Positions 1 through 9,608 of a DNA stretch of 64,000 nt are shown one piece after another (position 1 is the first letter of the stretch; the number at the start of each line of letters is the position of its first letter). Made by a program: the position numbers and the translations under genes. The stretch covers positions 1 to 64,000 of the forward strand of contig JAIOOS010000018.1 of NCBI GenBank assembly GCA_021414305.1, given 5' to 3'. Source of the DNA: Burkholderiales bacterium. GTDB lineage: Bacteria > Pseudomonadota > Gammaproteobacteria > Burkholderiales > Burkholderiaceae_C. The notes below the pieces were generated by a model. It was not told the DNA's origin. It saw nothing but the letters and a program-made list of their open reading frames with translations, and searched no databases.

Positions 1-1455
1 GTGCTCAAGGTACTTGCGCCAGTCGTCTTCCATTTCCATGTCGTCGGTAGCAATCACGCAATCGATATTTGTCAGGTCATGCGGCGCGGGTAACACGGCA
101 GAGTTTTCGGGCATTTCGATGGGAAGCAGCACGGTAAACACGGTGCCTTCGCCGGGCGTGCTTTCCAGGAAGATGGACCCGTTGAGCAGGTCCACGATCT
201 GCTTGCAAATGGAAAGGCCCAGCCCGGTCCCCCCGAAACTGCGGGTTGTTGAACTGTCGGCCTGTGTGAAAGGTTTGAAGAGCTTGCTGAGCACCTCCGC
301 CTCTATCCCAACGCCATTATCGGAGACGGTTATTCGAAGGGAGGCATCGCCCTCCCGCTCCAAGCGCGCGCGGACCTGGCCGGGACGTTTCTGCCCGGCT
401 GAGAACTTGATGGCATTCCCCAGGAGGTTGTTGAGGATCTGCCGCATGCGAACCGCATCGGCGACTATAAAAGGTGGAAAGCAAGGGTCGGTGAAAAAGG
501 TCAGGTCCACCTGCTTTCGCGCGGCAACGGGGTTCAAGGCCTCGCAGACCGCTTCGAGCAACTCGGCCAAGGCAACCGGCTCGTGCTCGAGTTCTATCTT
601 GCCAGCCTCGATCTTGGAGAAGTCCAGGATTCCGTCGATGACCCCCAAGAGGCTGTACGCCGACTCCCGAATGATTTCAACCAACTCAATCTGATACGGG
701 CGCAGGCTGGTCTGCCGCAATACGTCCACGGTGCCAATCACGCCATTCATGGGAGTGCGAATCTCGTGGCTCATGGTGGCAAGAAACTGCGACTTGGCAA
801 TATTGGCGGCTTCGGCTGCCTCCTTCGCTGCCATGAGCGAGACGCTTGCCGCATCGGACTCCAGGCCATGACGCACGGCCCGGGTGGTGGTGTCGCGGAA
901 CTCCTGGGCCGCCTTGTACATCGTCACGCCGAAGATGCCCGCCAGGATCGCCAACGGCACGGATCGAACCGAATCGCTGACCAGACTCACGGCCACAAGA
1001 GCGCCAAGCTGCATCAGACTCAATATGGCGAAGGACTTCCCTACCAAGGACATGAAGAAGGCCGCGATCGCCACCGAGCCGCAGATCGTGACCACGAAGG
1101 CGGTGGCGGTGGTTGCGCTGAGCGAGGGGTAGATGCAAACGGTGCAAATCGCCCACATGATCCCGGCCACCGCCGCATTGCCTTCCAACTCGTGCTGCAG
1201 GCGAAGGAGGTCCGTGTCGCCTCGCTCGGGAACATTCGAAAAGCGCTTCGACAAGGAGTAGCGCCATCCCACCACGGTCAAGCCGATCAAACCGATCAAT
1301 ACGGCAATCGCCGTCATGCCGACCTGCAGTCCCAACCAGACGAAGAACGCGATTCCGGCAATCTGGAGCGGCACACTTCGGGTCGAATTGATCAGAGCCA
1401 TGCGCAGCAACTCTCTGCGCACGGCGGCATCGATCGCGGAGACCTTGGAACTCAC
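1..1455 (-). CDS. Membrane sensor histidine kinase, C-terminus beyond window edge
   Basis: Inner-membrane sensor kinase. The frame is open to base 1, so the C-terminus is missing. The chosen start is GTG at 1455 ([12 protein letters not shown]), preceded by AGGCGG; no better start was seen. Residues about 30-180 hold several hydrophobic segments. The phospho-acceptor histidine is H230 in [11 protein letters not shown], followed by an N box ([12 protein letters not shown]), G1 (DNGVGIEAE) and G2 (GGTGLGLSI) of the ATPase domain. The last residues (IDCVIATDD) look like the start of a receiver-like domain, so this is probably a hybrid kinase. It diverges from a second kinase 127 bp away. The DNA is visibly less GC-rich than most of the window. 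The signal sensed is unknown. Confidence 0.85.
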   Translation of the reverse strand, partial: MSSKVSAIDAAVRRELLRMALINSTRSVPLQIAGIAFFVWLGLQVGMTAIAVLIGLIGLTVVGWRYSLSKRFSNVPERGDTDLLRLQHELEGNAAVAGIMWAICTVCIYPSLSATTATAFVVTICGSVAIAAFFMSLVGKSFAILSLMQLGALVAVSLVSDSVRSVPLAILAGIFGVTMYKAAQEFRDTTTRAVRHGLESDAASVSLMAAKEAAEAANIAKSQFLATMSHEIRTPMNGVIGTVDVLRQTSLRPYQIELVEIIRESAYSLLGVIDGILDFSKIEAGKIELEHEPVALAELLEAVCEALNPVAARKQVDLTFFTDPCFPPFIVADAVRMRQILNNLLGNAIKFSAGQKRPGQVRARLEREGDASLRITVSDNGVGIEAEVLSKLFKPFTQADSSTTRSFGGTGLGLSICKQIVDLLNGSIFLESTPGEGTVFTVLLPIEMPENSAVLPAPHDLTNIDCVIATDDMEMEDDWRKYLEH

Positions 1456-1582
1456 CCGCCTAGGATACTGGTGGAATGCGGTTCAACCCGCCCCCCCAGG
1501 CCCCCGGCCGCTCAGTGTGAAAGTGATGAAATGACAGCCCGAAGCGTTGCGGTCGGCACATCCTGCGGGGAGGCCCGGTAGC

Positions 1583-3325
1583 GTGGAGCCGGCCGGCCTT
1601 GGGATTCGCCCCCTCTTCTCGAGATTTGCCGAGTATTTCGGCGCGCAATATGCACGCGATCGTGCGAATCAGGAAAGGGAGCGAGCGCTTCAGCGCGGCA
1701 TCGTCGGGCTGGTCGTCTCCGCGTACTGGGTGCTGCAGTACCTGTCCGGTCGCGAAGTCCGGGCACAGCTCTGGTTTGTAGTGTTTCTCGGCCTGGTGCT
1801 GCCCGTTCTCGCGTTCAGCTATCGCCGGTTTCTCCTCTCGCGTCCGGAAGGAGGAGTCGCAATTCAGTACGCCTTCCTGGTTCTCGATCCGGTAGCGATC
1901 ATCGGTGTGCTTGTCCAGGATCCACTCACCTTCGCATTCCTGAATCCCTTCATGCTCGTGGTGATCGTCCGCAACGGGCTCCGGTTCGGCCTTCGGACGA
2001 TGTACTTTGCCTGGGGGGTCACCTTGGCGCTCTCCACCCTCCTCTTCACCAACAAGTTCTGGAGAACCGAGCTCGAGCTGACCTTTTCCTTCCTGATCAT
2101 GCTGGCGCTTGTCCCAGTTTTCTTTTCCTCCCTCATCCGCCGCATCCACTCCGTCCGGGTCATCGAAGAAGAGCGCGCCCGTGCGCTCGCCACGCACGAG
2201 CTCGCGATCGCGCGCAGCGCCTTCCTGGCCAAGGTCAGCCACGAGCTTCGATCCCCACTGCAGGGAATCGTCTCCGCGCTCGACGTGATCGAGATGCGTC
2301 ATGCCCGCGCCTTCGAGGGCGACGAGGAACTGATCGGCCGGATGAGGCGATCCTCGATGCTCCTCAATACCCAGCTTCGCGACCTGCTGACGCTGGCCAA
2401 GGGCGAGGCCGGGCGCCTGCAGATGCATGCCGAACCGTTCGAGGCCTGCTCGCTGGTCGAGGCGATGGCCGAGGACGCCCGCGAGCTCGCCGTCTCGAAG
2501 GGCCTGCAACTCGTGGTCGTGCTGCCGCCGCCGCCGCTGTTCGTAGTCGCCGACGGCGCACGCATCGACCAGGTGCTGACGAACCTGGTCATCAATTCGG
2601 TGCGCTATACCGACGCGGGCGAGGTTCGCGTCTCGATGGATCCGCAGGGCGAGCCGCCGGACCGCCTGCACTTCGTGGTCGCCGACACCGGGCCCGGGAT
2701 TCCGGAGGACGTGCTGCCCACGCTGTTCGAGCCCGACAAGTTCGTCACGACGCCCGCGCGGCGCGGAGAAGGCTCCGGAATCGGTCTGGCCATCGTCCGC
2801 ACGCTGGTCGATCACCTGGGCGGCACGCTGGGCGTGACCAGCACGCTGGGCAAGGGAACCACCTTCACCGTCGACTTTCCCGCGGAATTCGAGGCTCGCG
2901 ACACGGCCGACTTCTCGGACACGGACACCCACGGGCGAATCCTCATCGTCGACGACCAAAGCGACGTGCTCGACGCCCTGGAAAGCGTGATCGACGAGCT
3001 GGGCTACGACCTCGACCGGGCCAACTCGGCCGCAACCGCCTCCCGGCTGCTCTCCGAGCGCATCTACGACGCGGTGCTGCTGGATCTCGACATGCCGATT
3101 CGCGGCGGCGCCGACCTGCTCGCCGAGACCCGGCGCGGCGACGGGCCGAACCGGTCGGCGCACTTCATCAGCCTCAGCGCGGCGGAGCGCGCCGCCGGGC
3201 TCGACCCGGCCTTCGACGTCTGCCTCTCCAAGCCGATCGAACAGCCCGTCCTTCGGCGCGCGCTGCTCGGAGCCCGACGCCGGCAACGGCCGGCGCAGAG
3301 AGGCCTGTGGGCCGCAGACAACTAG
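1583..3325 (+). CDS. Hybrid sensor histidine kinase with C-terminal receiver domain
   Basis: Membrane hybrid kinase of 580 residues. The GTG start at 1583 has GGGGAGG about 8 nt upstream; the frame stays open to a TTG at 1547 but the GTG fits better. Residues about 38-185 contain four to five membrane segments. H220 in SHELRSPLQGIV is the phospho-acceptor, then N box (LTNLVINSVRYT), G1 (DTGPGIPE) and G2 (GEGSGIGLAI). The receiver starts near residue 450 (ILIVDDQ) with acceptor Asp in LLDLDMP; no Hpt domain follows. The layout recalls RpfC-type sensors, but that is an inference and no rpfF or rpfG gene is nearby. The membrane half looks less GC-rich than the catalytic half. Confidence 0.88.
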   Translation: MEPAGLGIRPLFSRFAEYFGAQYARDRANQERERALQRGIVGLVVSAYWVLQYLSGREVRAQLWFVVFLGLVLPVLAFSYRRFLLSRPEGGVAIQYAFLVLDPVAIIGVLVQDPLTFAFLNPFMLVVIVRNGLRFGLRTMYFAWGVTLALSTLLFTNKFWRTELELTFSFLIMLALVPVFFSSLIRRIHSVRVIEEERARALATHELAIARSAFLAKVSHELRSPLQGIVSALDVIEMRHARAFEGDEELIGRMRRSSMLLNTQLRDLLTLAKGEAGRLQMHAEPFEACSLVEAMAEDARELAVSKGLQLVVVLPPPPLFVVADGARIDQVLTNLVINSVRYTDAGEVRVSMDPQGEPPDRLHFVVADTGPGIPEDVLPTLFEPDKFVTTPARRGEGSGIGLAIVRTLVDHLGGTLGVTSTLGKGTTFTVDFPAEFEARDTADFSDTDTHGRILIVDDQSDVLDALESVIDELGYDLDRANSAATASRLLSERIYDAVLLDLDMPIRGGADLLAETRRGDGPNRSAHFISLSAAERAAGLDPAFDVCLSKPIEQPVLRRALLGARRRQRPAQRGLWAADN

Positions 3326-3343
3326 CGCCGCCCGGCCGCCACG

Positions 3344-5353
3344 TCAGAAGTGAATCCCCCGCATCATCTGCTGCATCGCGATCGCCTCGGCTGAAGGCTG
3401 GTACTTCTTGTCCTTGTCGCCCTTCGCCGCGGCGCTGTCCGGGAACATGCGGAAGGTCGAGTTCATGACGATCTGCGCCACGCGCGGCACCAGGGCGTGC
3501 AGCAGCTCGCCGGTGATGCCGAGCCGCGTGGCGATGCGCACCGGCTTGTAGACGCAGGCCTCGGCGATCATGGTGGCCGCGTCTTCCGGCGAGAGCACCG
3601 GCACGTTGTCGTAGAGCTTGGTCGGGCCGATCATCGGCGTGCGCACCAGCGGCATGTTGATCGTCGTGAACGAGATCCCCATGTCGGCGTACTCGCTCGA
3701 GGCGCAGCGCGTCCAGGCGTCGAGCGCCGCCTTGGAGGCCACGTAGGCGGAGAAGCGCGGCGCGTTCGTCAGCACGCCGATCGAGCTGATGTTGACGATG
3801 TGGCCCTTCTTCTTGGCGACCATGCCCGGCAGGAAGCCCATGGTCACGCGCAGGCAGCCGAAGTAGTTGAGCTGCATCGTCCGCTCGAAGTCGTGGAAGC
3901 GGTCGTAGCTCGCCTCGATGGCCCGGCGGATCGAGCGGCCGGCGTTGTTGATCAGGAAATCGACGCCGCCGTGGGTCGCGTTCAGCCAGTCGACCATTCC
4001 CTTGCAGCTCGCCTCGTCGGCGATGTCCGCCGAGTAGGTCTCGACGACCGCGCCCTTGCCCGCGGCGGCGAGGATCTCGCGCTTGGCCTCGACCAGCTTG
4101 GCCTCGTCGCGGGCGCAGATCACGGTGATCGCGCCGGCTTCCGCGAACTTGATCGCCGCCGCCAGGCCGATGCCCGACGAGCCGCCGGTGACCAGCACCA
4201 CCTTGCCGCCGACCGTGCCGCGCAGCGAGCGGTCGATCTTGAGCGCCGGATCGAGATGGCGCTCCCAGTAGTCCCAGAGGCGCCAGGCGTAGTCGGGCAG
4301 CTTCGGGCACTCGATGCCCGAGCCCTTCAGCGCCGCGAGCGCCTCGCGGCAGTCGTAGCGGGTCGGGAAGTTGATGAAGGTGAGCATGTCGTCGGGCAGA
4401 CCCAGGTCCTTCATCACCGCGCTCTTGATGCGCCGCACCGGCGCCAGCGCCATCATTCCCTTCTTCACGCTCTTCGGAATGAAGCCGAGCAGCGCGGCGT
4501 TGACGAACAGGTTCATCTTCGGCGCGTGCGCGGCCTTGCTGAAGATGTCGAGCACGTCGCCGACGCGGTAGCCGACCGGATCGACCAGGTGGAAACAGCG
4601 CTTGTCGAGATCGGTCTTGAGATGGCTGATGTGGTCGAGCGCGGCGACGACGAAGTCGACCGGCACGATGTTGATCCGCCCGCCCTCCAGGCCCACCGAG
4701 GGCATCCACGGCGGCAGCAGCTGACGCATGCGCTGGATCAGCTTGAAGAAGTAGTACGGCCCGTCGATCTTGTCCATCTCGCCGGTCTGCGAGTCGCCGA
4801 CCACGAGCGCCGGCCGGTACACGGTCCACGGCACCTTCGCTTCCTTGCGCACGATCTTCTCGCTCTCGTGCTTGGTCATGAAGTACGGGTGCTCCAGGCC
4901 CTCGGCCTCGTCGAACATGTCCTCGCGGAACACGCCCTCGTACAGGCCCGCGGCGGCGATCGAGCTCACGTGGTGCAGGTGTCCGGCATCGATCGCCTTG
5001 GCGAACTCCACCACCGCGCGGGTGCCGTCGATGTTGGCGGCGATCTGCGATTCGGCGTCGGCCGAGAGGTCGTAGACGGCAGCGAGGTGATAGACGTGGT
5101 CGACGTGGCCCTTGAGCTTCTTCACGTCGTCAGCCGAGACGCCGAGCTTCTTCGCGGTGAGGTCGCCGTAGACCGGAACCGCGCGCGACCTGGCGCCCTG
5201 GTTCTCGATGCCCCACCACGCGTACAGGTCGTCGAGCTTCGACTCGCTCTCCGGCCGGAGCAGGAAGTGCACGGTCGCGCCGCGACGCGCAAGCAGGGCC
5301 TTGACCAGCCGCTTGCCGATGAAGCCAGTGGCTCCGGTGACGAAATAGCGCAT
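3344..5353 (-). CDS. Two-domain fatty acyl-CoA reductase (SDR fusion)
   Basis: 669 residues made of two Rossmann reductase modules. Residues 1-370 form an extended SDR with nucleotide-binding motif GATGFIG (7-13) and Y157xxxK161. Residues about 383-669 form a classical SDR with TGGSSGIG, NNAG and Y537xxxK541. Length, order and many local blocks (HHVSSIAAAGL, RTMQLNYFG) match the Marinobacter Maqu_2507-type bacterial fatty acyl-CoA reductase, which reduces acyl-CoA through aldehyde to alcohol with NADPH. The ATG at 5353 has GGGAG upstream; the frame stays open to 5413 but lacks a comparable site. It lies next to a phasin-like gene, so a storage-lipid role is plausible. Naming rests on remembered family similarity. 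Confidence 0.83.
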   Translation of the reverse strand: MRYFVTGATGFIGKRLVKALLARRGATVHFLLRPESESKLDDLYAWWGIENQGARSRAVPVYGDLTAKKLGVSADDVKKLKGHVDHVYHLAAVYDLSADAESQIAANIDGTRAVVEFAKAIDAGHLHHVSSIAAAGLYEGVFREDMFDEAEGLEHPYFMTKHESEKIVRKEAKVPWTVYRPALVVGDSQTGEMDKIDGPYYFFKLIQRMRQLLPPWMPSVGLEGGRINIVPVDFVVAALDHISHLKTDLDKRCFHLVDPVGYRVGDVLDIFSKAAHAPKMNLFVNAALLGFIPKSVKKGMMALAPVRRIKSAVMKDLGLPDDMLTFINFPTRYDCREALAALKGSGIECPKLPDYAWRLWDYWERHLDPALKIDRSLRGTVGGKVVLVTGGSSGIGLAAAIKFAEAGAITVICARDEAKLVEAKREILAAAGKGAVVETYSADIADEASCKGMVDWLNATHGGVDFLINNAGRSIRRAIEASYDRFHDFERTMQLNYFGCLRVTMGFLPGMVAKKKGHIVNISSIGVLTNAPRFSAYVASKAALDAWTRCASSEYADMGISFTTINMPLVRTPMIGPTKLYDNVPVLSPEDAATMIAEACVYKPVRIATRLGITGELLHALVPRVAQIVMNSTFRMFPDSAAAKGDKDKKYQPSAEAIAMQQMMRGIHF

Positions 5354-5576
5354 CCCTGACTCCCGAAGTATTGGCCGCGACACGAGCGCCGACGCGTCCG
5401 CATTCTTGTGCAAAGGCGCGCCCCGCTCGCGCGGGGCAAACCCCGACCCAGGGCAGTTCGCGTGGAGTCCCGGCCGAGCGGCCGATGTCGATTAGGGTGC
5501 GCCCCCTCGGGATGCTCCCTAGAGTGGCGCCCAGCGCTGCACGATCGCGGCCGCAAAACCCCAAGGAGAACTCAGC

Positions 5577-6116
5577 ATGGTCAAGAAACTCAAGGCGATG
5601 GCCGACAAGAAGAACATGTCGGGCGCCAGCCTGTTCGACAGCGCGCTCGCCAGCTCGGTCAAGGAATCGGCCAAGGAGATCTGGCTCGCCGGCATGGGCG
5701 CGTTCGCCAAGGCGCAGGCCGAAGGCAGGCAGGTATTCGAGGCGCTGGTCAAGGAGGGCAGCTCGCTGCAGAAGAAGACCCAGGGCGTCGCCGAAGAGAA
5801 GTTCGGCGAAGTCACGAGCAGGATGACCAGCATGGCCGACGAAGTGACCGCCAAGGCCGGCAAGCAGTGGGACAAGCTCGAGACGATCTTCGAAGACCGC
5901 ACCGCCAAGGCGCTGAAGAAGCTCGGCGTGCCGACCTCGAAGGACATGCAGGCGCTGATGGACCGGGTCGACGCGCTCAGCGCCAAGGTCGCAACGCGCG
6001 CCAAGTCCGCCGCCAAGTCCGCCGCCAAGACCGCCCCGGCCAAGACCGCCGCGCCGAAGAAGCGCGCCACCGCCAAGGCCGCTGCCAAGCGCGCCCCGCG
6101 CAAGGCCGCTGCCTGA
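5577..6116 (+). CDS. Phasin-family protein with histone-like Ala/Lys/Pro tail
   Basis: 179 residues. Residues 1-135 are a predicted amphipathic helical region typical of PhaF/PhaI-type polyhydroxyalkanoate granule proteins (SVKESAKEIWLAGMGAFA). Residues about 136-179 are a basic tail of AAK, APAK and KRA units like histone H1. In PhaF this tail binds nucleoid DNA while the helical part coats granules. The ATG at 5577 has AAGGAGA 7 nt upstream. A strong intrinsic terminator follows at 6161. No PHA synthase is in the window. Confidence 0.85.
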   Translation: MVKKLKAMADKKNMSGASLFDSALASSVKESAKEIWLAGMGAFAKAQAEGRQVFEALVKEGSSLQKKTQGVAEEKFGEVTSRMTSMADEVTAKAGKQWDKLETIFEDRTAKALKKLGVPTSKDMQALMDRVDALSAKVATRAKSAAKSAAKTAPAKTAAPKKRATAKAAAKRAPRKAAA

Positions 6117-6160
6117 GGCAGAAGCGATTCGCGGCGGCCTTCGCCGCGAAGCGGGGGAAG

Positions 6161-6190
6161 AGGACGCTACGGCGTCCTTTTTCTTTTTCC
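6161..6190 (+). terminator. Intrinsic terminator of the phasin-like gene
   Basis: A 7-bp stem (AGGACGC at 6161-6167 with GCGTCCT at 6172-6178) around a TACG loop is followed by a T-rich run to 6188. It lies between the convergent phasin and carboxypeptidase genes. A second palindrome (TTCGCGGCG/CGCCGCGAA) is just upstream. Confidence 0.85.
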
Positions 6191-6198
6191 GGGCCTGC

Positions 6199-7698
6199 TC
6201 AGACCGTCGCCCGGCCCAGGTAGCGGGTCTCGAGATGGCGGCGGAAGTGGATCGGATTCAGCGCCTCGCCGCTGGCGCGAGTGGCCAGCTCGGCCGTCGT
6301 CCAGCGGCTGCCCTGCAGCCAGATGTTCTCGCGCAGCCAGTCGAACACCGGCGCCAGGTCGCCGCCGGCGATGCGCCGGTCGAGGTCGGGCGACCCGCGG
6401 CGGATCGCCGCGAACCACTGAGCCGCGTACATCGCGCCCAGCGTGTAGCTCGGAAAATAGCCGATGAGGCCGGAGCCCCAGTGCACGTCCTGCATGCAGC
6501 CGTCGGTGAAATTGCCGCGCGTATCGACGCCGAGCAGCGACGCCATGCCCTCGTCCCACAGCGCCGGGATGTCCTCGACCTCGATCTCCCCGCCGATCAG
6601 GCGCCGCTCGATGCCGAAGCGAAGGATGACGTGCGCCGGGTAGCTGAGCTCGTCGGCGTCGACCCGGATCAGGCCGGGCTTCACGCGCGTCAGCAGCCGC
6701 TGCAAGGCGTCGGCCTCGAACGCCGGCTGCGCGCCGAGGTGCTTGACGAGCAACGGCGCCATCCGGGCGATGAATTCGGCGCTCTGGCCGAGCTGCATCT
6801 CGAACGCGAGGCTCTGGCTTTCATGGATACCGGCCGAGCGTGCCCACGCCACCGGCTGGCCGAGCAGCTCGCGGGGCAGGTTCTGCTCGTAGCGAGCATG
6901 GCCGGTCTCGTGGATCGTGCCCATCAGGCTCTGCACGAAATGGTCCTCGCGATAGCGGGTCGTGAGGCGCGTGTCCTCGGGAACGCCGCCGCTGAACGGA
7001 TGCGCGCTCTCGTCGAGGCGGCCGGCCTCGAAGTCGAAGCCAAGCAGCGCCATCACGTCGAGGCTGAGCGCGCGCTGCGCCGCCTTCGGGAACGGACCGC
7101 GCGGCGCGACGGGCGGCTCGCTCGCCTGCTTGTCGCGGGCCGCGCGCACCAGGGCCGGCAGCCAGGTCTGCATGTCGGCGAAGAGGCGCTCGACCTCGGC
7201 GCTCGTCATGCCGGGCTCGTACTGGTCCAGCAACGCGTCGTACGGCGCCAGGCCGCTGGCCTCGGCCCGGCGCTTCGCTTCCTCGCGCGCCAGGCGCACG
7301 ACCTCGCGCAGGTTGACGAGATAGCCGGCCCAGTCGCCGGCCGGCCGCTGCGCCCGCCAGGCGTGCTCGCAGCGCGAGGTGGCGAGCGAGCTCGCTTCGA
7401 CGAGCGCCGCCGGCACCGCGTTCGCGCCGCTCCATTCGCGCCGGATCTCGCGCAGGTTGGCGCGCTGCGCCGGAAGGAGCGGCTCCTGCTCGGCCGAGGC
7501 GATCAGCGTGGCGAGCCGGGGCTCGGTGCGCAAGGTATGCAGCAACGTTTCCATCTCGGCCATCGCCGCGGCACGCGCCTCGTTGCCCTTGCTCGGCATG
7601 ATCGCGGCCCGGTCCCAGCTCGCCATCGAGTGGAGATGGTCGAAGCGGTGCAGCCGCGCCCAGTGGCGAACGAGCGTCTCGTAGGCGCCGGTGGTCAT
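6199..7698 (-). CDS. M32 family metallocarboxypeptidase (carboxypeptidase Taq)
   Basis: 499 residues, the usual M32 length. The zinc motif HETGH lies in GTIHETGHARYEQ, and a second family motif HESQS follows about 30 residues later. These cytoplasmic metal-dependent enzymes remove C-terminal residues from peptides. The ATG at 7698 lies 8 bp after the stop of the YqaA-type gene, so the two are probably co-transcribed. The frame is open further upstream, but that part overlaps the neighbouring gene out of frame. Confidence 0.93.
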   Translation of the reverse strand: MTTGAYETLVRHWARLHRFDHLHSMASWDRAAIMPSKGNEARAAAMAEMETLLHTLRTEPRLATLIASAEQEPLLPAQRANLREIRREWSGANAVPAALVEASSLATSRCEHAWRAQRPAGDWAGYLVNLREVVRLAREEAKRRAEASGLAPYDALLDQYEPGMTSAEVERLFADMQTWLPALVRAARDKQASEPPVAPRGPFPKAAQRALSLDVMALLGFDFEAGRLDESAHPFSGGVPEDTRLTTRYREDHFVQSLMGTIHETGHARYEQNLPRELLGQPVAWARSAGIHESQSLAFEMQLGQSAEFIARMAPLLVKHLGAQPAFEADALQRLLTRVKPGLIRVDADELSYPAHVILRFGIERRLIGGEIEVEDIPALWDEGMASLLGVDTRGNFTDGCMQDVHWGSGLIGYFPSYTLGAMYAAQWFAAIRRGSPDLDRRIAGGDLAPVFDWLRENIWLQGSRWTTAELATRASGEALNPIHFRRHLETRYLGRATV

Positions 7699-7706
7699 GG
7701 CGACGC

Positions 7707-8198
7707 TCAGCGCACGTACTGGCCGGGGAAGAATCCGACCAGCACCGCGGTGAAGACGAGGTAGCGGCCGAACTTGCCGATCGCCATGTAGAGAAGGCAC
7801 GGCCAGAACGGCAGCTTCAGCCAGCCCGCCACGGCGCAGAGCGGGTCGCCCACGACGGGCAGCCAGGAGAGCAGGCAGGCCTTGGGCCCGAACCGGCGCA
7901 GCCACTTCAGGGCGCGGACGTCGGGATGCTTGTTCGTCATGTGCTCGTAGGCGCGCTCGGCGCCGTATCCCATCCACCAGGTCACCGCGCCGCCCAGCGT
8001 GGCGCCGGCGGTCGCGGCGAGGATCGCCGGCCAGAACATCTCGGGGTTGAGCTTGACCAGCCCGAACACCGCCGGCTCGGAACCCAGGGGCACCAGCGTC
8101 GAGGCGACGAAGGCGATGAAGAAGACGGTGCTCAGGCCCACCTCCGGCAGGGAGAGCACCCGCATCATCCAGTCGAGCCAGACATCCATCGGGACCAT
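7707..8198 (-). CDS. YqaA/DedA-type inner-membrane protein
   Basis: 163 residues with several hydrophobic segments. It resembles the YqaA branch of the DedA/SNARE-associated family (LGSEPAVFGLV near the N-terminus, GDPLCAVAGWLKL and AIGKFGRYLVF near the C-terminus). Family members are membrane proteins linked to lipid carrier or membrane homeostasis; the substrate here is unknown. Two start codons are possible, 8198 and 8189, and neither has a strong ribosome site. Downstream is the M32 peptidase. Confidence 0.85.
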   Translation of the reverse strand: MVPMDVWLDWMMRVLSLPEVGLSTVFFIAFVASTLVPLGSEPAVFGLVKLNPEMFWPAILAATAGATLGGAVTWWMGYGAERAYEHMTNKHPDVRALKWLRRFGPKACLLSWLPVVGDPLCAVAGWLKLPFWPCLLYMAIGKFGRYLVFTAVLVGFFPGQYVR

Positions 8199-8254
8199 TA
8201 TCGACAGGCCGCGAATGCGGGTCGCACCGAGGCCTTTGCCCGGTTTCGCGCCGC

Positions 8255-8260
8255 TATACT
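8255..8260 (+). promoter_or_regulatory. Candidate -10 element of the dusB-fis operon
   Basis: TATACT lies 40 nt before the dusB start in a GC-rich context. No convincing -35 was found at 16-18 nt, so activator dependence or chance is possible. Confidence 0.4.
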
Positions 8261-8299
8261 CCTGCCTCGTTTTTCAGCAGCCGCCTCCCCTCCCCCTTC

Positions 8300-9328
8300 A
8301 TGCGCATCGGCCACATCAAGCTGGCGAACCGGCTGTTCGCCGCGCCGATGGCGGGGGTGACCGACCGGCCCTTCAGGCAGCTCTGCAAGCGCCTCGGCGC
8401 GGGCTATGCGGTCAGCGAGATGGTGACCTCGCGCAAGGACCTGTGGACCAGCCTGAAGACCAGCCGGCGCGCCGACCATGAAGGCGAGATCGAGCCGATC
8501 GCGGTGCAGATCGCCGGCACCGACGCGGCGATGATGGGCGAGGCCGCGGCCTACAACGTCGATCGCGGCGCGCAGATCATCGACATCAACATGGGCTGCC
8601 CGGCCAAGAAGGTCTGCAACAAGTGGGCCGGCTCGGCACTGATGAAGGACGAGGCGCTCGCGCTCGAGATCGTCGAGGCGGTGGTGGCCGCCTGCGCGCC
8701 GCACAACGTGCCGGTGACGCTGAAGATGCGCACCGGCTGGTGCGCATCCGAGAAGAACGCGGTGCGCATCGCGCGCGCCGCCGAATCGGCCGGCATCGCC
8801 ATGGTCGCGGTGCACGGCCGCACCCGCGAGCAGGGCTACACCGGTTTCGCCGAGTACGACACGGTCGCGGCGGTGAAGCGGTCGCTGCGGATTCCGGTGG
8901 TCGCCAACGGCGACATCGACTCGCCGCAGAAGGCGCGCGCGGTGTTCGCCGCCACCGGCGCCGACGCGATCATGATCGGCCGCGCCGCCCAAGGCCGGCC
9001 CTGGATCTTCCGCGAGATCGCGCACTTCCTCGAGACCGGCGAGGAAGCGGCGCCGCCGCGTGTCGCCGAGGTCAAGGCCTGGCTGGTCGAGCATCTCGGC
9101 GACCACTACCGGCTGCATGGCGAATACGCCGGCGTGCGCAGCGCGAGGAAGCACATCGGCTGGACCTTGCGCGGCCTTCCCGGCGGCGCCGATTTCCGGG
9201 CCGAGATGAACACGATCGAGAGCTGCGAAGCGCAGATCAAGGCGGTGGGCGACTGGTTCGACGCGCTCGCCGACAGCGCGCCGTTGATGCCAGCGCCGAC
9301 GCGCGCCGCCGGCGGCGCGATTCACTGA
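8300..9328 (+). CDS. dusB: tRNA-dihydrouridine synthase B
   Basis: 342 residues; an FMN enzyme that reduces uridine to dihydrouridine in the tRNA D-loop. Visible family blocks are LFAAPMAGVTDRPFR at the N-terminus, DINMGCPAKKV, AGSALM, HGRTREQGY, NGDI and IGRAAQGRPWIF. Its position directly before fis is the widely conserved dusB-fis arrangement in proteobacteria. Confidence 0.96.
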   Translation: MRIGHIKLANRLFAAPMAGVTDRPFRQLCKRLGAGYAVSEMVTSRKDLWTSLKTSRRADHEGEIEPIAVQIAGTDAAMMGEAAAYNVDRGAQIIDINMGCPAKKVCNKWAGSALMKDEALALEIVEAVVAACAPHNVPVTLKMRTGWCASEKNAVRIARAAESAGIAMVAVHGRTREQGYTGFAEYDTVAAVKRSLRIPVVANGDIDSPQKARAVFAATGADAIMIGRAAQGRPWIFREIAHFLETGEEAAPPRVAEVKAWLVEHLGDHYRLHGEYAGVRSARKHIGWTLRGLPGGADFRAEMNTIESCEAQIKAVGDWFDALADSAPLMPAPTRAAGGAIH

Positions 9329-9349
9329 CGACAAGATTTCGAGGGCGAG

Positions 9350-9589
9350 ATGGCGACCAGGAAACACATCGAGGAGTGCGTCCGCGACAGCCTGGAGGCG
9401 TACTTTCGCGACTTGCGCGGCGTCGAGCCGACGGCGATGTACGACATGATCCTCAAGGTCGTGGAGCGGCCGCTGTTCGAGACCGTGATGAAGCACGCCG
9501 AAGGCAACCAGAGCCGCGCCGCCGAATGGCTCGGCATCAACCGCAACACCCTGCGGCGCAAGCTCGTCGAACACAAGCTCATCAAGTAA
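9350..9589 (+). CDS. fis: DNA-binding protein Fis
   Basis: 79 residues, shorter at the N-terminus than the 98-residue E. coli protein, as usual in Burkholderiales. The C-terminal helix-turn-helix is clear ([20 protein letters not shown]). Fis bends DNA and acts in nucleoid organisation and rRNA promoter activation. It is 21 bp downstream of dusB, with which it should be co-transcribed. Confidence 0.96.
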   Translation: MATRKHIEECVRDSLEAYFRDLRGVEPTAMYDMILKVVERPLFETVMKHAEGNQSRAAEWLGINRNTLRRKLVEHKLIK

Positions 9590-9608
9590 GCCGCGAAAGC
9601 CGACCGAC

